From NCBI GenBank assembly GCA_000739535.1, contig DF820463.1, positions 631,380 through 695,379 on the forward strand: a stretch of 64,000 nucleotides of DNA, written 5' to 3'. Within the stretch, counting starts at the first letter, position 1; each line of letters begins with the position of its first letter. The position numbers and the translations under genes are program-made. Source of the DNA: Candidatus Vecturithrix granuli. Its GTDB lineage: Bacteria > Moduliflexota > Moduliflexia > Moduliflexales > Moduliflexaceae. The notes under the pieces are model-generated. The model was not told the DNA's origin and did not search any database. It saw nothing but the letters and a program-made list of their open reading frames with translations. This document shows positions 1 to 9,370 of the stretch, piece by piece.

Positions 1-83
1 GGCGATTACTAACACAGCAAGGGGGAGGGTTTGAAGCATCAGATCAAATGCTTCCCGGAAACCTGGAATGGGAGGAATATCCT

Positions 84-1115
84 ATGCAAAAGAAAATGTT
101 GCTTTGGAGCATAGCAGTGGTTATGATGACGGCTATGCTTGGAATACCAAATATGGTGATGGGGGCTGATTTTCTCATTAAATTTGCGCATTTTCAACCA
201 GCGCAGATGGATCAGCCGCAACACGTGGCGGCCGTGGCGTTCAAAAATTTCGTGGAACAGCAGTCGGGTGGGAAAATTCAAGTTGATATCTATCCGGCTG
301 GCCAGTTAGGCGCGGAAAAAGAGATTCTGGAAGGTCTCCGCGCTGGAACGATTGAGATGACCAATATCCATGACGGGCCGATTCCGACTGTGTTTAAGCC
401 AGCAGTTATTCTCGGCATCCCGTATGCGTTTGAGTCTCCGCCGATTGCCTGGGGCGTCATGGATGGGTGGTACGGACAAAAATTCAACGAGGCGATGTTG
501 AAGGAAACCGGGATCAGAATCTTAGCCTGGTCGGACAATGGTGTGCGCAATTTCAGCGCCAACAAACCACTCAAATCACCAACGGACTTGAAAGGGCTGA
601 AAATGCGCGTAATGGTCAGTGAAGTGTACTTGAAGATGGTTCAGGCGATGGGCGGCAATCCGACGCCGATTCCATGGGGGGAACTATATACCGCACTCCA
701 GCAAGGCGTGGTGGACGGTCAGGAAAATGGTGTGACCAATATGCTGGCCGCCAAGCTGTATGAAGTCCAGAAATACTATACACTCGACGGCCATATTTAT
801 AGTTGGCACATCGTGATGGTCGGGAACAAATTCTTTGAATCGCTGCCGCCGGATTTGCAAGTGATCGTCAAAAAAGGCGTGGAAATCGGGAAGGTAATTG
901 AACGCGGTCTGGTTACCACGCAAGACCTGATGGCGGCGAACATCCTCGGCGACAAGGGGATGGACGTGGTCTCGCTCACGCCTGCTGAAAAGGACGAATT
1001 CCGGAAGCTTTCCCAACAACCGGTGGTTGATTGGGCCAAGACCCAAACTGATCCCCAATGGATCGACGATCTGTTTAAAGCGATTGCCGAAGTTCAAGAC
1101 CAGTTGAAAAAATGA
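84..1115 (+). CDS. TRAP transporter substrate-binding protein (DctP family)
   Basis: Periplasmic solute receptor of a tripartite ATP-independent transporter, which hands a substrate (usually an organic acid) to a DctQM membrane pair. Residues 1-28 form a signal peptide ending near VMGA. The body has the family's typical stretches: an early FAHFQPA strand, GQLGAEKEILEGLRAGTIEM, LKGLKMRVM with the arginine that usually binds the carboxylate, and GGNPTPIPWGELYTALQQG. Length (343 aa) is normal. An in-frame ATG at 48 exists, but the ATG at 84 follows a GGAGG at 71-75 and begins the signal peptide, so it is preferred. No DctQ or DctM gene is visible; if linked, they lie left of the window. Family confident, substrate unknown. 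Confidence 0.93.
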   Translation: MQKKMLLWSIAVVMMTAMLGIPNMVMGADFLIKFAHFQPAQMDQPQHVAAVAFKNFVEQQSGGKIQVDIYPAGQLGAEKEILEGLRAGTIEMTNIHDGPIPTVFKPAVILGIPYAFESPPIAWGVMDGWYGQKFNEAMLKETGIRILAWSDNGVRNFSANKPLKSPTDLKGLKMRVMVSEVYLKMVQAMGGNPTPIPWGELYTALQQGVVDGQENGVTNMLAAKLYEVQKYYTLDGHIYSWHIVMVGNKFFESLPPDLQVIVKKGVEIGKVIERGLVTTQDLMAANILGDKGMDVVSLTPAEKDEFRKLSQQPVVDWAKTQTDPQWIDDLFKAIAEVQDQLKK

Positions 1116-1152
1116 ACGAAATCGTATAACGTAGTATCAAAAGGAGTGGAAC

Positions 1153-2439
1153 GTGGCGGTGGTTCCGGTCAGTGAAGAGCTATACGCCACTTTGCCACTC
1201 GAAAAACGGAGAAAATGTATGGTACGAAGGGCGTTGAAACAAACAAGTGTGCTGATGTCTGTGGTTGTGCTGATGGCCAGTATGAGCGTTTTGTGGGCCA
1301 GCGCCGCCCCAAAAGTGGGCGATTATGAAATTTTGTTTCAGTGGAATCATTTGGATTGGAAATTGGCTGATGAGGCTATGAAAGCCGATTTTGAGAAAAA
1401 TGAGTACTGGAAAGGCGCGATGCCTGCCGGATTTAAAGTTGATGCAGAAGGCAATTATTATCTTTCAGTTCCGCGCTGGGCGCCCGGAATTCCGGCAACC
1501 CTCAATAAAGTTGTCATGGCTGACGGTAAACCAGTCTTGGAAGCCTTTCCCAGTTGGGAGATGAACGAGGTTGGAAATCCCGACGCCATCCAATCCGTGT
1601 TGGGCTATGAAATTGATGAAAACGGCGTAATGTGGATTTTGGATCAGGGCCATGTGAATGGCGCGCCTTCGATTGACGGCTCCCAGAAACTGGTGCTGTG
1701 GGATCTCAAGGCTAACACACTGATTGAATCCGTGAAAATTCCCACTGAAATCGCGCCGTATGCCGCATCGTTCCTGAACGATTTAGCGGTAGATAATCAA
1801 GATGGTTTCGTTTATATCGCGGATTCCGGGATTTTTTCCGATCCGTTGCAAGGCGGCCTGATCGTGTACAACATGCAAACCAAACAACTACGACGCGTGT
1901 TAAATCAACATGAAAGCGTGCAGGATGTGCCCGGCTTCTGGTTCAAAATCGCCGGCAAAAAAGTCTGGAAAGATACGCCGATGCGTACCGGCGCGGATGG
2001 AATTGCGCTGTCAGCCGATCGCAAGACCCTGTACTGGTGTCCGCTGACCGGCCGGAATCTCTATGCAATTGAAACCGCCTTCTTGCAAGATTTCAATACG
2101 CCAATGTCCATGATCAAGGATGCTGTCCGTAACCTGGGAAGCAAAGGCACCAATACGGACGGTATGACCGCCGACAATCAGGGTAACATCTACTATACCA
2201 TGCTGGAAGAACAAGGGGTTGGGATCTACAATCCGGCAACCGGTTTCAAAAAATTCATCACTGATGACAGAATGGTGTGGGTTGACGGAATCTGCTTTGA
2301 TAATAAAGGCTATATTCTTTTCAACAATAACCGCCTGCACGAACTCTTCGGCGGCGAGCTAGACTGGAACGATCCGACAAACTTGATTATCTGGAAAGCG
2401 TATGTCGGTGAAGGAGTAAAATCATACTTGCTGAAATAA
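1153..2439 (+). CDS. Secreted Yellow/major royal jelly protein-like beta-propeller protein
   Basis: Probable exported protein of the MRJP/Yellow family, a six-bladed propeller fold related to SMP-30-type lactonases. Seen: FQWNHLDW at residues 62-69, VPRWAPGIPATLN at 106-118 and FPSWEMN at 132-138, in the order expected for this family, then blade-like repeats such as LNDLAVDNQDGFVYIADSG. The GTG at 1153 has AAGGAG at 1141-1146. A second start, ATG 1219, with a weaker purine stretch, would begin a textbook signal peptide (residues 23-52 of the long form, cleavage near ASAA), so the true start is uncertain. It follows the TRAP receptor by 37 nt, so the two may be co-transcribed, and a terminator follows. 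Family moderately sure; substrate unknown. Confidence 0.8.
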   Translation: MAVVPVSEELYATLPLEKRRKCMVRRALKQTSVLMSVVVLMASMSVLWASAAPKVGDYEILFQWNHLDWKLADEAMKADFEKNEYWKGAMPAGFKVDAEGNYYLSVPRWAPGIPATLNKVVMADGKPVLEAFPSWEMNEVGNPDAIQSVLGYEIDENGVMWILDQGHVNGAPSIDGSQKLVLWDLKANTLIESVKIPTEIAPYAASFLNDLAVDNQDGFVYIADSGIFSDPLQGGLIVYNMQTKQLRRVLNQHESVQDVPGFWFKIAGKKVWKDTPMRTGADGIALSADRKTLYWCPLTGRNLYAIETAFLQDFNTPMSMIKDAVRNLGSKGTNTDGMTADNQGNIYYTMLEEQGVGIYNPATGFKKFITDDRMVWVDGICFDNKGYILFNNNRLHELFGGELDWNDPTNLIIWKAYVGEGVKSYLLK

Positions 2440-2472
2440 GGTTGATATAAACGATGAGAATTTGTTCTGAGG

Positions 2473-2507
2473 AAGAGCACAGGGATATTTTCCTGTGCTC
2501 TTTTTTT
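2473..2507 (+). terminator. Rho-independent terminator after the TRAP/Yellow genes
   Basis: An 11-bp perfect stem (arms 2473-2483 and 2492-2502) with an 8-nt loop, running into seven or more T residues (2501-2507). It sits 34 nt after the stop at 2439 and should separate this transcript from the pilus cluster. The following 200 nt up to 2706 show no gene. Confidence 0.92.
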
Positions 2508-2705
2508 GTCATAATATTTTTCTCTTGACACAAGTCCTGGAACAAGGTACGTTTTAGTCATTTCTTACGGGATTCAATTTTTGTGTTATTCCCCACGCGA
2601 GATAATCATCGGAAATCCAGAGTTTCCCTGTGAACATGGAGAACTGACGCAAACCAGAGCGATAAACAGATAATTGAAATGGAAGATGAATTGAGAGCGT
2701 AGGCT

Positions 2706-4892
2706 ATGATGCTGAAAAATACGAAAGAAGTCAACTTAGGCGAGATTCTTCGAGATGCTGGTCTCATTTCTCCTGTACAACTAACAAAAGCGTTACAGGA
2801 GCAAAAAAATACCGGATCGAGCCTGGTTGAGATCCTGACTAAAAAACGCTATATCTCTATGCAGAGTCTTGTTGATTTGCTCACATACGAAATTCCTCTG
2901 CCATTCGGAACAAGAGATGCAGACAAAGCATTACGAAACTTTTTGCTGGATACGGGACTGACCACAGAGGACGAACTTCAGAAATTGATTGATGAATCCG
3001 AGTTGGGAAAGACCCTAGTTCAGGAAGGGTATATCAAAAAATTTCAATTGGAACTGGCGCGCCAGGAACAACAACACACCGGACACCCGCTGTGGCGAAC
3101 ATTGGTGAATCTGCGATTTATCTCTCCCGAGCAGATGAATGCGATCTTAAAACATCACATGTATCGTTCCCAATATACGGATTTGGATGAACTTGTTGGC
3201 GAGATTCTGGTCAATACGAAACAAATTACGAAAAAACAGCTCCAACAGGCCAAACAGAAAAAAAAGAGTACTCACGAAGCGTTAGGCGAAATTTTAACCA
3301 GGGAAGGGATTATTTCAGCCACACGGGTGGCAAAAGCTCTGGGAGATTATCTGAATATTCCGTTTGTGGATCTGCACAAAACACAGATTGATCGTAAAGT
3401 GGCGATGATGCTGCCGGAGAGTTTTATTCGGGAACATAAAGTGCTGCCTATCAAACAAGAACAAGGTTTAGATGGTTTGCCGCCGCGTCTGTTTCTCTCT
3501 GTGATCGATCCGCTGGATATTTCAACCCGTGACAATATTCGCATGATGACCGGATGTGAGGTTGTTCCTCTGCTCGCCACAGAAAAAGCTCTAACAGAAA
3601 TGACCGATCAAATCTTTCTCTTTGATCGCGCGGATGAGGAGTTTGCCATTGATTCCGTTGAAAAAAAAGAGCTTGTCCCTGGACCAGGCAAAGCCGTTCC
3701 GTTTGCTGCTCTCAGCGTCAAAAACATGGGCGAAGACCTTTCAACTGTCAAACTGGTCACGTCGCTCATCGAAGGGGCGATCAATGCGAATGCAACTGAT
3801 ATTCACCTTGAACCATCGGCCAATGAGGAACTGCGCATACGCTACCGGGTTGATGGGATGCTGCACGACGTGATGAACATTTCGGAGCAGGCGCATTCAA
3901 CGGTGATTTCTCGGATTAAAGTGCTGGCAGATATGGATATTACGGAACGACGCCAGGCTCAGGACGGACATATTACGATGAAAATCGCCGGGACGGAATA
4001 TTACATGCGGATTGGGACCTTGCCGACTAAACTCGGGGAGCGTCTGGTGATTCGATTATTGGATGAACGCCGCGTCATCACCGGATTACGCCAATTAGGC
4101 TTAGAATTTCAAGATTTGAAGCAAGTGGAAGAATTTATCTCAACCCCCTATGGCATGATTCTGGTAACCGGACCTGTGGGAAGCGGCAAAACAACCACAC
4201 TCTATTCCGCCCTCAATGAAATTAATATTTTGACCAAAAATATTATCACGATTGAAGATCCGGTAGAATACCAGTTACCGGGAATCAGTCAGGTCGAAGT
4301 GGATGCCAAGATCGGATTAACTTTTGCTGCCGGCTTGAGAGCGATTTTGCGGCAGGACCCGAATACTCTGATGGTTGGCGAAATTCGCGATCCGGAAACC
4401 GCATCAGTCGCCATTCGAGCAGCTCTCACCGGACAACAACTGTTTAGCACACTGCACACTCAGGACGCCGCAGGCGCGATCACCACCCTGTCCTATTTAG
4501 GCGTCCAACCTTTTTGGATTGCCAGTGCATTAATTGGGGTGATCGCTCAACGTCTTGTGCGGAAGATTTGTCCATATTGTAAAGAACCGTATACACCGGA
4601 TAGTCGTTTATTGAACTTACTCAATCTTGAGAAAGAGGCTGAGCATACCCAATTTTACCATGGTAAAGGCTGTGATCGTTGTTTTCATTCCGGGTATTCA
4701 GGACGAACCGGAATCTTTGAAGTGATGAAGGTTAATGGATATGTGCGAGAATTGATTGTGAATCAGGCGCCTGAGGCGAAGTTGAAAGAAGAGGCGATTG
4801 CAAGGGGAATGAATACATTAAAAGTTAGTGGGATCAAAAAAATTATCCGTGGAGAGACCACCCTTGAAGAAACATTACGAGTTATTCTGTAA
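2706..4892 (+). CDS. pilB: Type IV pilus assembly ATPase, PilB/GspE family, extended N-terminus
   Basis: Cytoplasmic hexameric ATPase that powers pilin polymerisation through the PilC platform. Catalytic elements are complete: Walker A GPVGSGKTTT at 489-498, Asp box ITIEDPVEY at 514-522, Walker B LMVGEIRD at 555-562, His box FSTLHT at 580-585, and a zinc-binding tetracysteine (C622, C625, C656, C659). The N-terminus is long (728 aa against about 570 for typical PilB): it looks like three successive MshEN/GspE-N-type units near residues 7-60, 84-150 and 160-300, each with the L-G-E-I-L...G-x-I pattern. MshEN domains can bind c-di-GMP in other proteins; binding here is not shown. ATG at 2706 is followed at once by ATG 2709; the ribosome site is weak. 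First gene of the pilus cluster. Confidence 0.95.
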   Translation: MMLKNTKEVNLGEILRDAGLISPVQLTKALQEQKNTGSSLVEILTKKRYISMQSLVDLLTYEIPLPFGTRDADKALRNFLLDTGLTTEDELQKLIDESELGKTLVQEGYIKKFQLELARQEQQHTGHPLWRTLVNLRFISPEQMNAILKHHMYRSQYTDLDELVGEILVNTKQITKKQLQQAKQKKKSTHEALGEILTREGIISATRVAKALGDYLNIPFVDLHKTQIDRKVAMMLPESFIREHKVLPIKQEQGLDGLPPRLFLSVIDPLDISTRDNIRMMTGCEVVPLLATEKALTEMTDQIFLFDRADEEFAIDSVEKKELVPGPGKAVPFAALSVKNMGEDLSTVKLVTSLIEGAINANATDIHLEPSANEELRIRYRVDGMLHDVMNISEQAHSTVISRIKVLADMDITERRQAQDGHITMKIAGTEYYMRIGTLPTKLGERLVIRLLDERRVITGLRQLGLEFQDLKQVEEFISTPYGMILVTGPVGSGKTTTLYSALNEINILTKNIITIEDPVEYQLPGISQVEVDAKIGLTFAAGLRAILRQDPNTLMVGEIRDPETASVAIRAALTGQQLFSTLHTQDAAGAITTLSYLGVQPFWIASALIGVIAQRLVRKICPYCKEPYTPDSRLLNLLNLEKEAEHTQFYHGKGCDRCFHSGYSGRTGIFEVMKVNGYVRELIVNQAPEAKLKEEAIARGMNTLKVSGIKKIIRGETTLEETLRVIL

Positions 4893-4973
4893 GTCCACAG
4901 AGAGCAACAAACGACTGATAAGGCGATGAAGCCGGTATGATAAGCCTATCATTCATAAAAAGGAGGGAATGCT

Positions 4974-6107
4974 ATGAACGGAGAACATGAAGTCAAAGAA
5001 ACACCACAAGATCTTGTCACGGAAACCGAACAGGTTTCTGAAGATGTTCGAGGAAGATTGAAGTTAAAAACGATCGGAGTGGATGCGGTGTCGCTTTTTT
5101 GTCGCCAGTTATCAACGCTAGTAGATGTTGGCATCCCACTGCTGAAGTGCTTGCAGATCTTACATCAGCGCACCAGTCATCCGAAATTACAGGCGATTAT
5201 TCATTCATTGTCAAACGAAATTGAACAAGGCTCGGCGTTTTCAGTTGCCCTGGAAAAATTTCCCCACGTCTTTTCACCGTTTTTCATTAATATGACGAAA
5301 GTCGCGGAAAAAGGCGGAAATTTAGATGAATCGCTCAAAGTGGTGGCCGATGTGATGGAGAAGGAAGAACTAATGAAACAAAAAGTGCGGGATGCTTTGA
5401 TTTACCCATTGACGACGCTCCTGGTCGGGTTGTTTGTCGTGGGAGTGTTATTAATTGTGGTCATCCCGATGTTTGGAGATTTATATTCGCAACAGAATTT
5501 TGACCTCCCCTGGCCAACGCGAGTGCTCCTTGCCCTGGGAGATCCTAAAATTTTTTGGATCTGGTTGCTTCTGATTGTAGGAGCCGTGCTGTTTATTGTC
5601 GCTTATGCTAAAAGTCCGGAAAGCAAAGCGTTTTTTGATCGGTATAAATTGAAACTGCCAGTGTTTGGTCCGCTGTTTACGAAATTGTACGTTTCCAGAT
5701 TTTCCCGTAATTTTGGGACGTTGATTCGAGGAGGAGTACCAATGTTACAGTCGCTCGATGTCGTCAAGGAAACGTCAGAAAATATGGTGGTTGAAGAAGC
5801 CGTTGAGAAAATAACTCAACATGTCGAACGAGGCGGTCGGTTAGAACAGCCCTTGCGCGAAGCAGATATTTTCCCTGATGTTGTCGTTGATATGATTGCG
5901 ATTGGCGAAGAGGCCGGGAAACTTGATCTGATGTTGTTTAAAGTCGCGGATTTGTATGATGGCGAAATTGACCGATCCATCAATACGCTGGCATCTTCTC
6001 TACAGCCTATTTTAATCGTTATCATGGGATTTTTAACGGCCTTTGTTGCAACGGCCATGTTCTGGCCGTATTTCAGAATGGCGAAAATTTTAGGGGCAGG
6101 ATTTTAA
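4974..6107 (+). CDS. pilC: Type IV pilus platform protein, PilC/GspF family
   Basis: Inner-membrane protein that couples the motor ATPases to pilin extraction. It shows the family's tandem T2SSF layout: a cytoplasmic helical domain (about 35-140), membrane helices near 141-170 and 193-212, a second copy of the helical domain (about 235-340) and a C-terminal helix near 345-372. Each domain holds the motif pattern F-x-R-x-L/F-x-T-L-x3-G-x-P (FCRQLSTLVDVGIP and FSRNFGTLIRGGVP). AGGAGG at 4961-4966 precedes the ATG by 7 nt, fixing the start. The first 30 residues are acidic and non-conserved. It lies between two PilB-like genes, 81 nt after the first and 109 nt before the second. Confidence 0.95.
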   Translation: MNGEHEVKETPQDLVTETEQVSEDVRGRLKLKTIGVDAVSLFCRQLSTLVDVGIPLLKCLQILHQRTSHPKLQAIIHSLSNEIEQGSAFSVALEKFPHVFSPFFINMTKVAEKGGNLDESLKVVADVMEKEELMKQKVRDALIYPLTTLLVGLFVVGVLLIVVIPMFGDLYSQQNFDLPWPTRVLLALGDPKIFWIWLLLIVGAVLFIVAYAKSPESKAFFDRYKLKLPVFGPLFTKLYVSRFSRNFGTLIRGGVPMLQSLDVVKETSENMVVEEAVEKITQHVERGGRLEQPLREADIFPDVVVDMIAIGEEAGKLDLMLFKVADLYDGEIDRSINTLASSLQPILIVIMGFLTAFVATAMFWPYFRMAKILGAGF

Positions 6108-6216
6108 CGCCGAACGTTGGATCTTTTAAGGATAAAGAACAACGGGAACGAAGGTAAGGAAAAAAGAACAAGAAGAGTGTCACGCTTTTTCTTTATTTCC
6201 TTTTGCCGAGAAGCTT

Positions 6217-8124
6217 ATGAGACAAGCAAAATCAATTGGTTCTATTCTGGTTGATGTCGAATTAGTGACGCAGGATGATATTGAAAAGGCTCTGGAACTG
6301 CAAAAGCAGACTGGAAAACGCCTGGGAGAAGTCCTGGTAATGATGGGCGCGGTATCGGATGATGATATCCGCTGGGCTCTTGCGGAACAATTAAACCTCC
6401 CGTATGTCAATATCCGTAAAGATCAGATTGATCCAGACGTGGCGCAATTGCTCCCTGAAAAAATTGCCCGGCGTTACCATGTCATTCCGATTTTGAAGAT
6501 TGAGAACGAATTGACCGTCGTGGTTGATGATCCATTAAATACGACGATTATTAAAGATATTGAGAAAATGACCAAATCAGAAGTGAAAATCTCGTTAGGA
6601 CGGATCTCAGATATCTTACTCGCAATTGACGAGATCTACGGAACGGTCGAAGAACAAGAAATTCCTGAACAGCAGCCTCCGCCGAAATTTGTATCTTCCT
6701 GGTTTCATGAGGAGGATATGCAAAAAATTCTCAATGATCCCTCAGGTCATGTGTTGATGGAACGCATTGTGACCACCGCCCTGGATCATGGCATTTCTCG
6801 GATCTATTTTCAACCCGGGAGCGATCTCTGCCACGTGAGTTATCGGGTTAATGGGGTGTTACAAGAACAAATTCAACTCAGCCTGGAATGGTATTCTATT
6901 TTACTCTTTCGTTTAAAGATCAGCGCTGACTTTGAAATCCCGGAAACGTCATTACCTCAATATCGGGAATTCTTCTATAAAGAACATCTCTCGACAAGTT
7001 CCGCTTATCCGGCTGGAGAACCCGTAGTCTTTGCGCTTTCTATTCTTCCGACAACCACCGGTGAATCTGCCGTCCTCAGTGTGGTGAAGAAATCAATCGA
7101 ACACCTTTGGCTGCAAGAAGACGAAGAAAAAGGAAGCTTGCTTCAAAAACAGGAACTTCTGGTGGTGCGTCAACTTCAGACAAAACTTCAACATTGCAGT
7201 TATGGCGCAGTTTTTTTGGGAGGGAGGGGCTATCTCGAAAAAATGACAACACTCTATGGATTGCTCAGAACCTTTGATCCGATCCAGAAAAAAATTGTCA
7301 TCTTCGAAGCGCATTCTGAATATCTGGCTGATAAATGCTATCAGGTTCGATATGGGAGGGAAGATTTGATTAAACTTCATCACGCGCTTCATCTTGCGCA
7401 AACAGCAACTTCTGGCCCCGAACAACAGGAACAGCAAGAGGCCCAGCCTGAGGATTCCGCACAACAGAAATTTTCAGGGTTGCGTCAAGATTACCCGATC
7501 CCTGGCTTCCAAAGAGTTACTCAGATTCTTCAACCAGAACAATGTGTGCTTTCAAATTGGTTATCTGGGCTAAATGCCCATGATCCGGATGTGTTATTGA
7601 TCGATCATATTGCCAGTGAAGTTGTGTTGGCTCAAAGTTTGGATTTTGCCGCAAATGGCGTGATGTTTGCGTCTCTTGAGCTTCCAACAGCGTTTCTTAT
7701 GCTGGCATATATGTTAGAATGCCAGACAAAACCGTCGGTGATCGCATCACGCGTTCTGGCATTGATGGCGCAATACTCGCTCCGCGTTCTCTGTCAGGAA
7801 TGTAAGCAAAAAGATGACAGCGAGTTAGGAAAACAGATGATGGATCGGCTTCAGCCGACAGGCGAAAACACGGTTCCGGAAATCTACAAAGCTGTCGGCT
7901 GTCCTGCTTGCAACAGGAGTGGATACGTTGATCAGATAACGCTGTTCGAGATATTACCGATGGAGTCCTGGCTCAAAGAGCTATTGTTGGCCGGAGCTCC
8001 GCTTGCTGAGATCCGGCAAACAGCTTGCAACACAGGCTTTCATTCACTTGAAAAAAAGGGGAGCGCGCTCTTATTTTCAGGACAGACTTCCCTGGAAGAA
8101 GTCTTTTCATTGCTATCATACTAA
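6217..8124 (+). CDS. Degenerate PilB/GspE-like protein (predicted pseudo-ATPase)
   Basis: Same overall plan as PilB: MshEN-type N-domain (about 1-145), N2-like region (about 160-300), a region aligning with the ATPase core and a retained tetracysteine (C526, C529, C562, C565). The catalytic motifs are gone. Walker A reads GRGYLEKM at 336-343 where PilB has GPVGSGKT, so the lysine aligns but the glycines and threonine do not. The Asp box is IVIFEAHSEY. Walker B is LLIDHIAS, with the glutamate replaced by H464. The His box is FASLEL, with E488 in place of histidine. A glutamine-rich linker (about 400-418) interrupts the core. The 635-codon frame is intact, so it is probably a functional non-catalytic partner or regulator of the pilus motor rather than a decaying gene. 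That role is inference. Confidence 0.85.
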   Translation: MRQAKSIGSILVDVELVTQDDIEKALELQKQTGKRLGEVLVMMGAVSDDDIRWALAEQLNLPYVNIRKDQIDPDVAQLLPEKIARRYHVIPILKIENELTVVVDDPLNTTIIKDIEKMTKSEVKISLGRISDILLAIDEIYGTVEEQEIPEQQPPPKFVSSWFHEEDMQKILNDPSGHVLMERIVTTALDHGISRIYFQPGSDLCHVSYRVNGVLQEQIQLSLEWYSILLFRLKISADFEIPETSLPQYREFFYKEHLSTSSAYPAGEPVVFALSILPTTTGESAVLSVVKKSIEHLWLQEDEEKGSLLQKQELLVVRQLQTKLQHCSYGAVFLGGRGYLEKMTTLYGLLRTFDPIQKKIVIFEAHSEYLADKCYQVRYGREDLIKLHHALHLAQTATSGPEQQEQQEAQPEDSAQQKFSGLRQDYPIPGFQRVTQILQPEQCVLSNWLSGLNAHDPDVLLIDHIASEVVLAQSLDFAANGVMFASLELPTAFLMLAYMLECQTKPSVIASRVLALMAQYSLRVLCQECKQKDDSELGKQMMDRLQPTGENTVPEIYKAVGCPACNRSGYVDQITLFEILPMESWLKELLLAGAPLAEIRQTACNTGFHSLEKKGSALLFSGQTSLEEVFSLLSY

Positions 8125-8148
8125 CTATTGGAAAGAAAATAACAGATT

Positions 8149-9213
8149 ATGGCAGAAATTGATGCGCTGCTTGAAAAGGCGGTTAAAATAGGAGCATCGG
8201 ATGTGCACTTAACAGTTGGGGCTCCCCCGATTTACCGATTAAATGGGGAACTCCAGATCTCAGAAGACGCTGATTTGCTTACTGATCAGGATACAAGGCG
8301 TTTGTTGCGAGAGCTGATGACAGAACAGCAAAGGCTGAAATTTGATCAGTTGAATGATATTGATTTTGCCTATCAAGTTGAGGGAATCGGACGTTTTCGA
8401 GGAAATGTGTTTTTACAAACTCGCGGAATGGGAGCCGTGTTTCGGATTATTCCACAGCAGATCACCCCCTTGGAAGAACTGCGACTGCCACGGGCCGTCC
8501 ATGAATTTACGCGATTAAGCCGAGGATTGGTGCTTGTGACAGGGCCAACAGGCAATGGAAAGTCAACAACTCTGGCCTCCATGATTGATTATATCAATCG
8601 TTATCGCAAAGCGCACATCATCACGATCGAAGATCCACTTGAATTTATCCATAGCAACAACAAAAGCTTAATTAACCAACGAGAAATCGGGACGCACAGC
8701 TCGTCGTTTGCCAGCGCCTTGCGGTCGGCTTTCCGAGAGGATCCGGATGTCATTCTGATTGGGGAGATGCGCGATTTGGAAACCATTGCTCTGGCAATTA
8801 CGGCTGCGGAAACTGGTCATCTCGTGTTTGGTACCCTTCATACCAGCAGCGCGGCGAAAACGATTGACCGAATTATCGATGTGTTTCCCACAACCCAACA
8901 AGCGCAAGTGCGAACTCAATTATCAGAGTCATTGAGCGGTGTGATTGCTCAACAATTGCTCAAACGCATGGATGGAAAAGGCCGTGTCGCGGCGGTTGAA
9001 ATTTTAGTCGGAGTGCCAGCCCTGGGGCATTTGATTCGAGATGGGAAGACGTATCAAATTCCTTCAATTATCCAAACCGGACGACGAGAAGGGATGCAGA
9101 CCATGGATCAGGCGATTGTCGATTTATTAAAACAGGGCGCGATTTCCCCGGAAGAAGCCCATGATAAATGCGTCGATCGGGAAACATTTCAACGCTATCT
9201 GGGAAAGCTCTGA
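8149..9213 (+). CDS. pilT: Type IV pilus retraction ATPase, PilT/PilU family
   Basis: Cytoplasmic ATPase that drives pilus disassembly and so twitching or gliding. It begins with the PAS-like N-domain (GASDVHLTVGAPPIYRLNG, residues 15-33), followed by Walker A GPTGNGKST at 132-140, Asp box ITIEDPLEF at 158-166, the PilT-typical GTHSSSFASALRSAFRED, Walker B VILIGEMRD at 201-209 and His box GTLHTSSA. No tetracysteine, as expected. Length 354 aa is standard. It follows the degenerate PilB-like gene by 24 nt, so co-expression is likely. The C-terminal AIRxG region is replaced by an unremarkable segment (MDQAIVDLLKQGAISPEEA), within family variation. PilT against PilU is not distinguished. Confidence 0.95.
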   Translation: MAEIDALLEKAVKIGASDVHLTVGAPPIYRLNGELQISEDADLLTDQDTRRLLRELMTEQQRLKFDQLNDIDFAYQVEGIGRFRGNVFLQTRGMGAVFRIIPQQITPLEELRLPRAVHEFTRLSRGLVLVTGPTGNGKSTTLASMIDYINRYRKAHIITIEDPLEFIHSNNKSLINQREIGTHSSSFASALRSAFREDPDVILIGEMRDLETIALAITAAETGHLVFGTLHTSSAAKTIDRIIDVFPTTQQAQVRTQLSESLSGVIAQQLLKRMDGKGRVAAVEILVGVPALGHLIRDGKTYQIPSIIQTGRREGMQTMDQAIVDLLKQGAISPEEAHDKCVDRETFQRYLGKL

Positions 9214-9370
9214 TGCGGGTAGTGCCGACATTCCATGTTAGTGGTTGAATGGTAAGTGACCTCTGCTTGTTGAGTGAAGTCGAAATGAGCCATTTTATGT
9301 TTCTTGCGACTCTGTTCAGGAAACAGTATCATTTATCATTATGACCACTACCGAAGAAGGATATGAGGTT

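Noticed and set aside
48..83. Upstream in-frame ATG extending the TRAP binding protein by 12 residues
   Set aside because: It has no ribosome site and would put a charged, non-signal segment before an otherwise perfect signal peptide; ATG 84 has GGAGG at the right distance.
684..1097. 137-aa minus-strand open frame opposite the TRAP receptor
   Set aside because: No domain character and fully antisense to a well-supported gene.
2440..2705. A gene on either strand between the terminator and pilB
   Set aside because: The 83-aa minus frame at 2310-2561 is antisense to the terminator and the previous gene end; nothing else was found.
7093..7464. 123-aa open frame on the minus strand inside the degenerate PilB-like gene
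   Set aside because: It is opposite a clear coding frame, low in complexity (Phe/Leu-rich) and has no ribosome site; a shadow.
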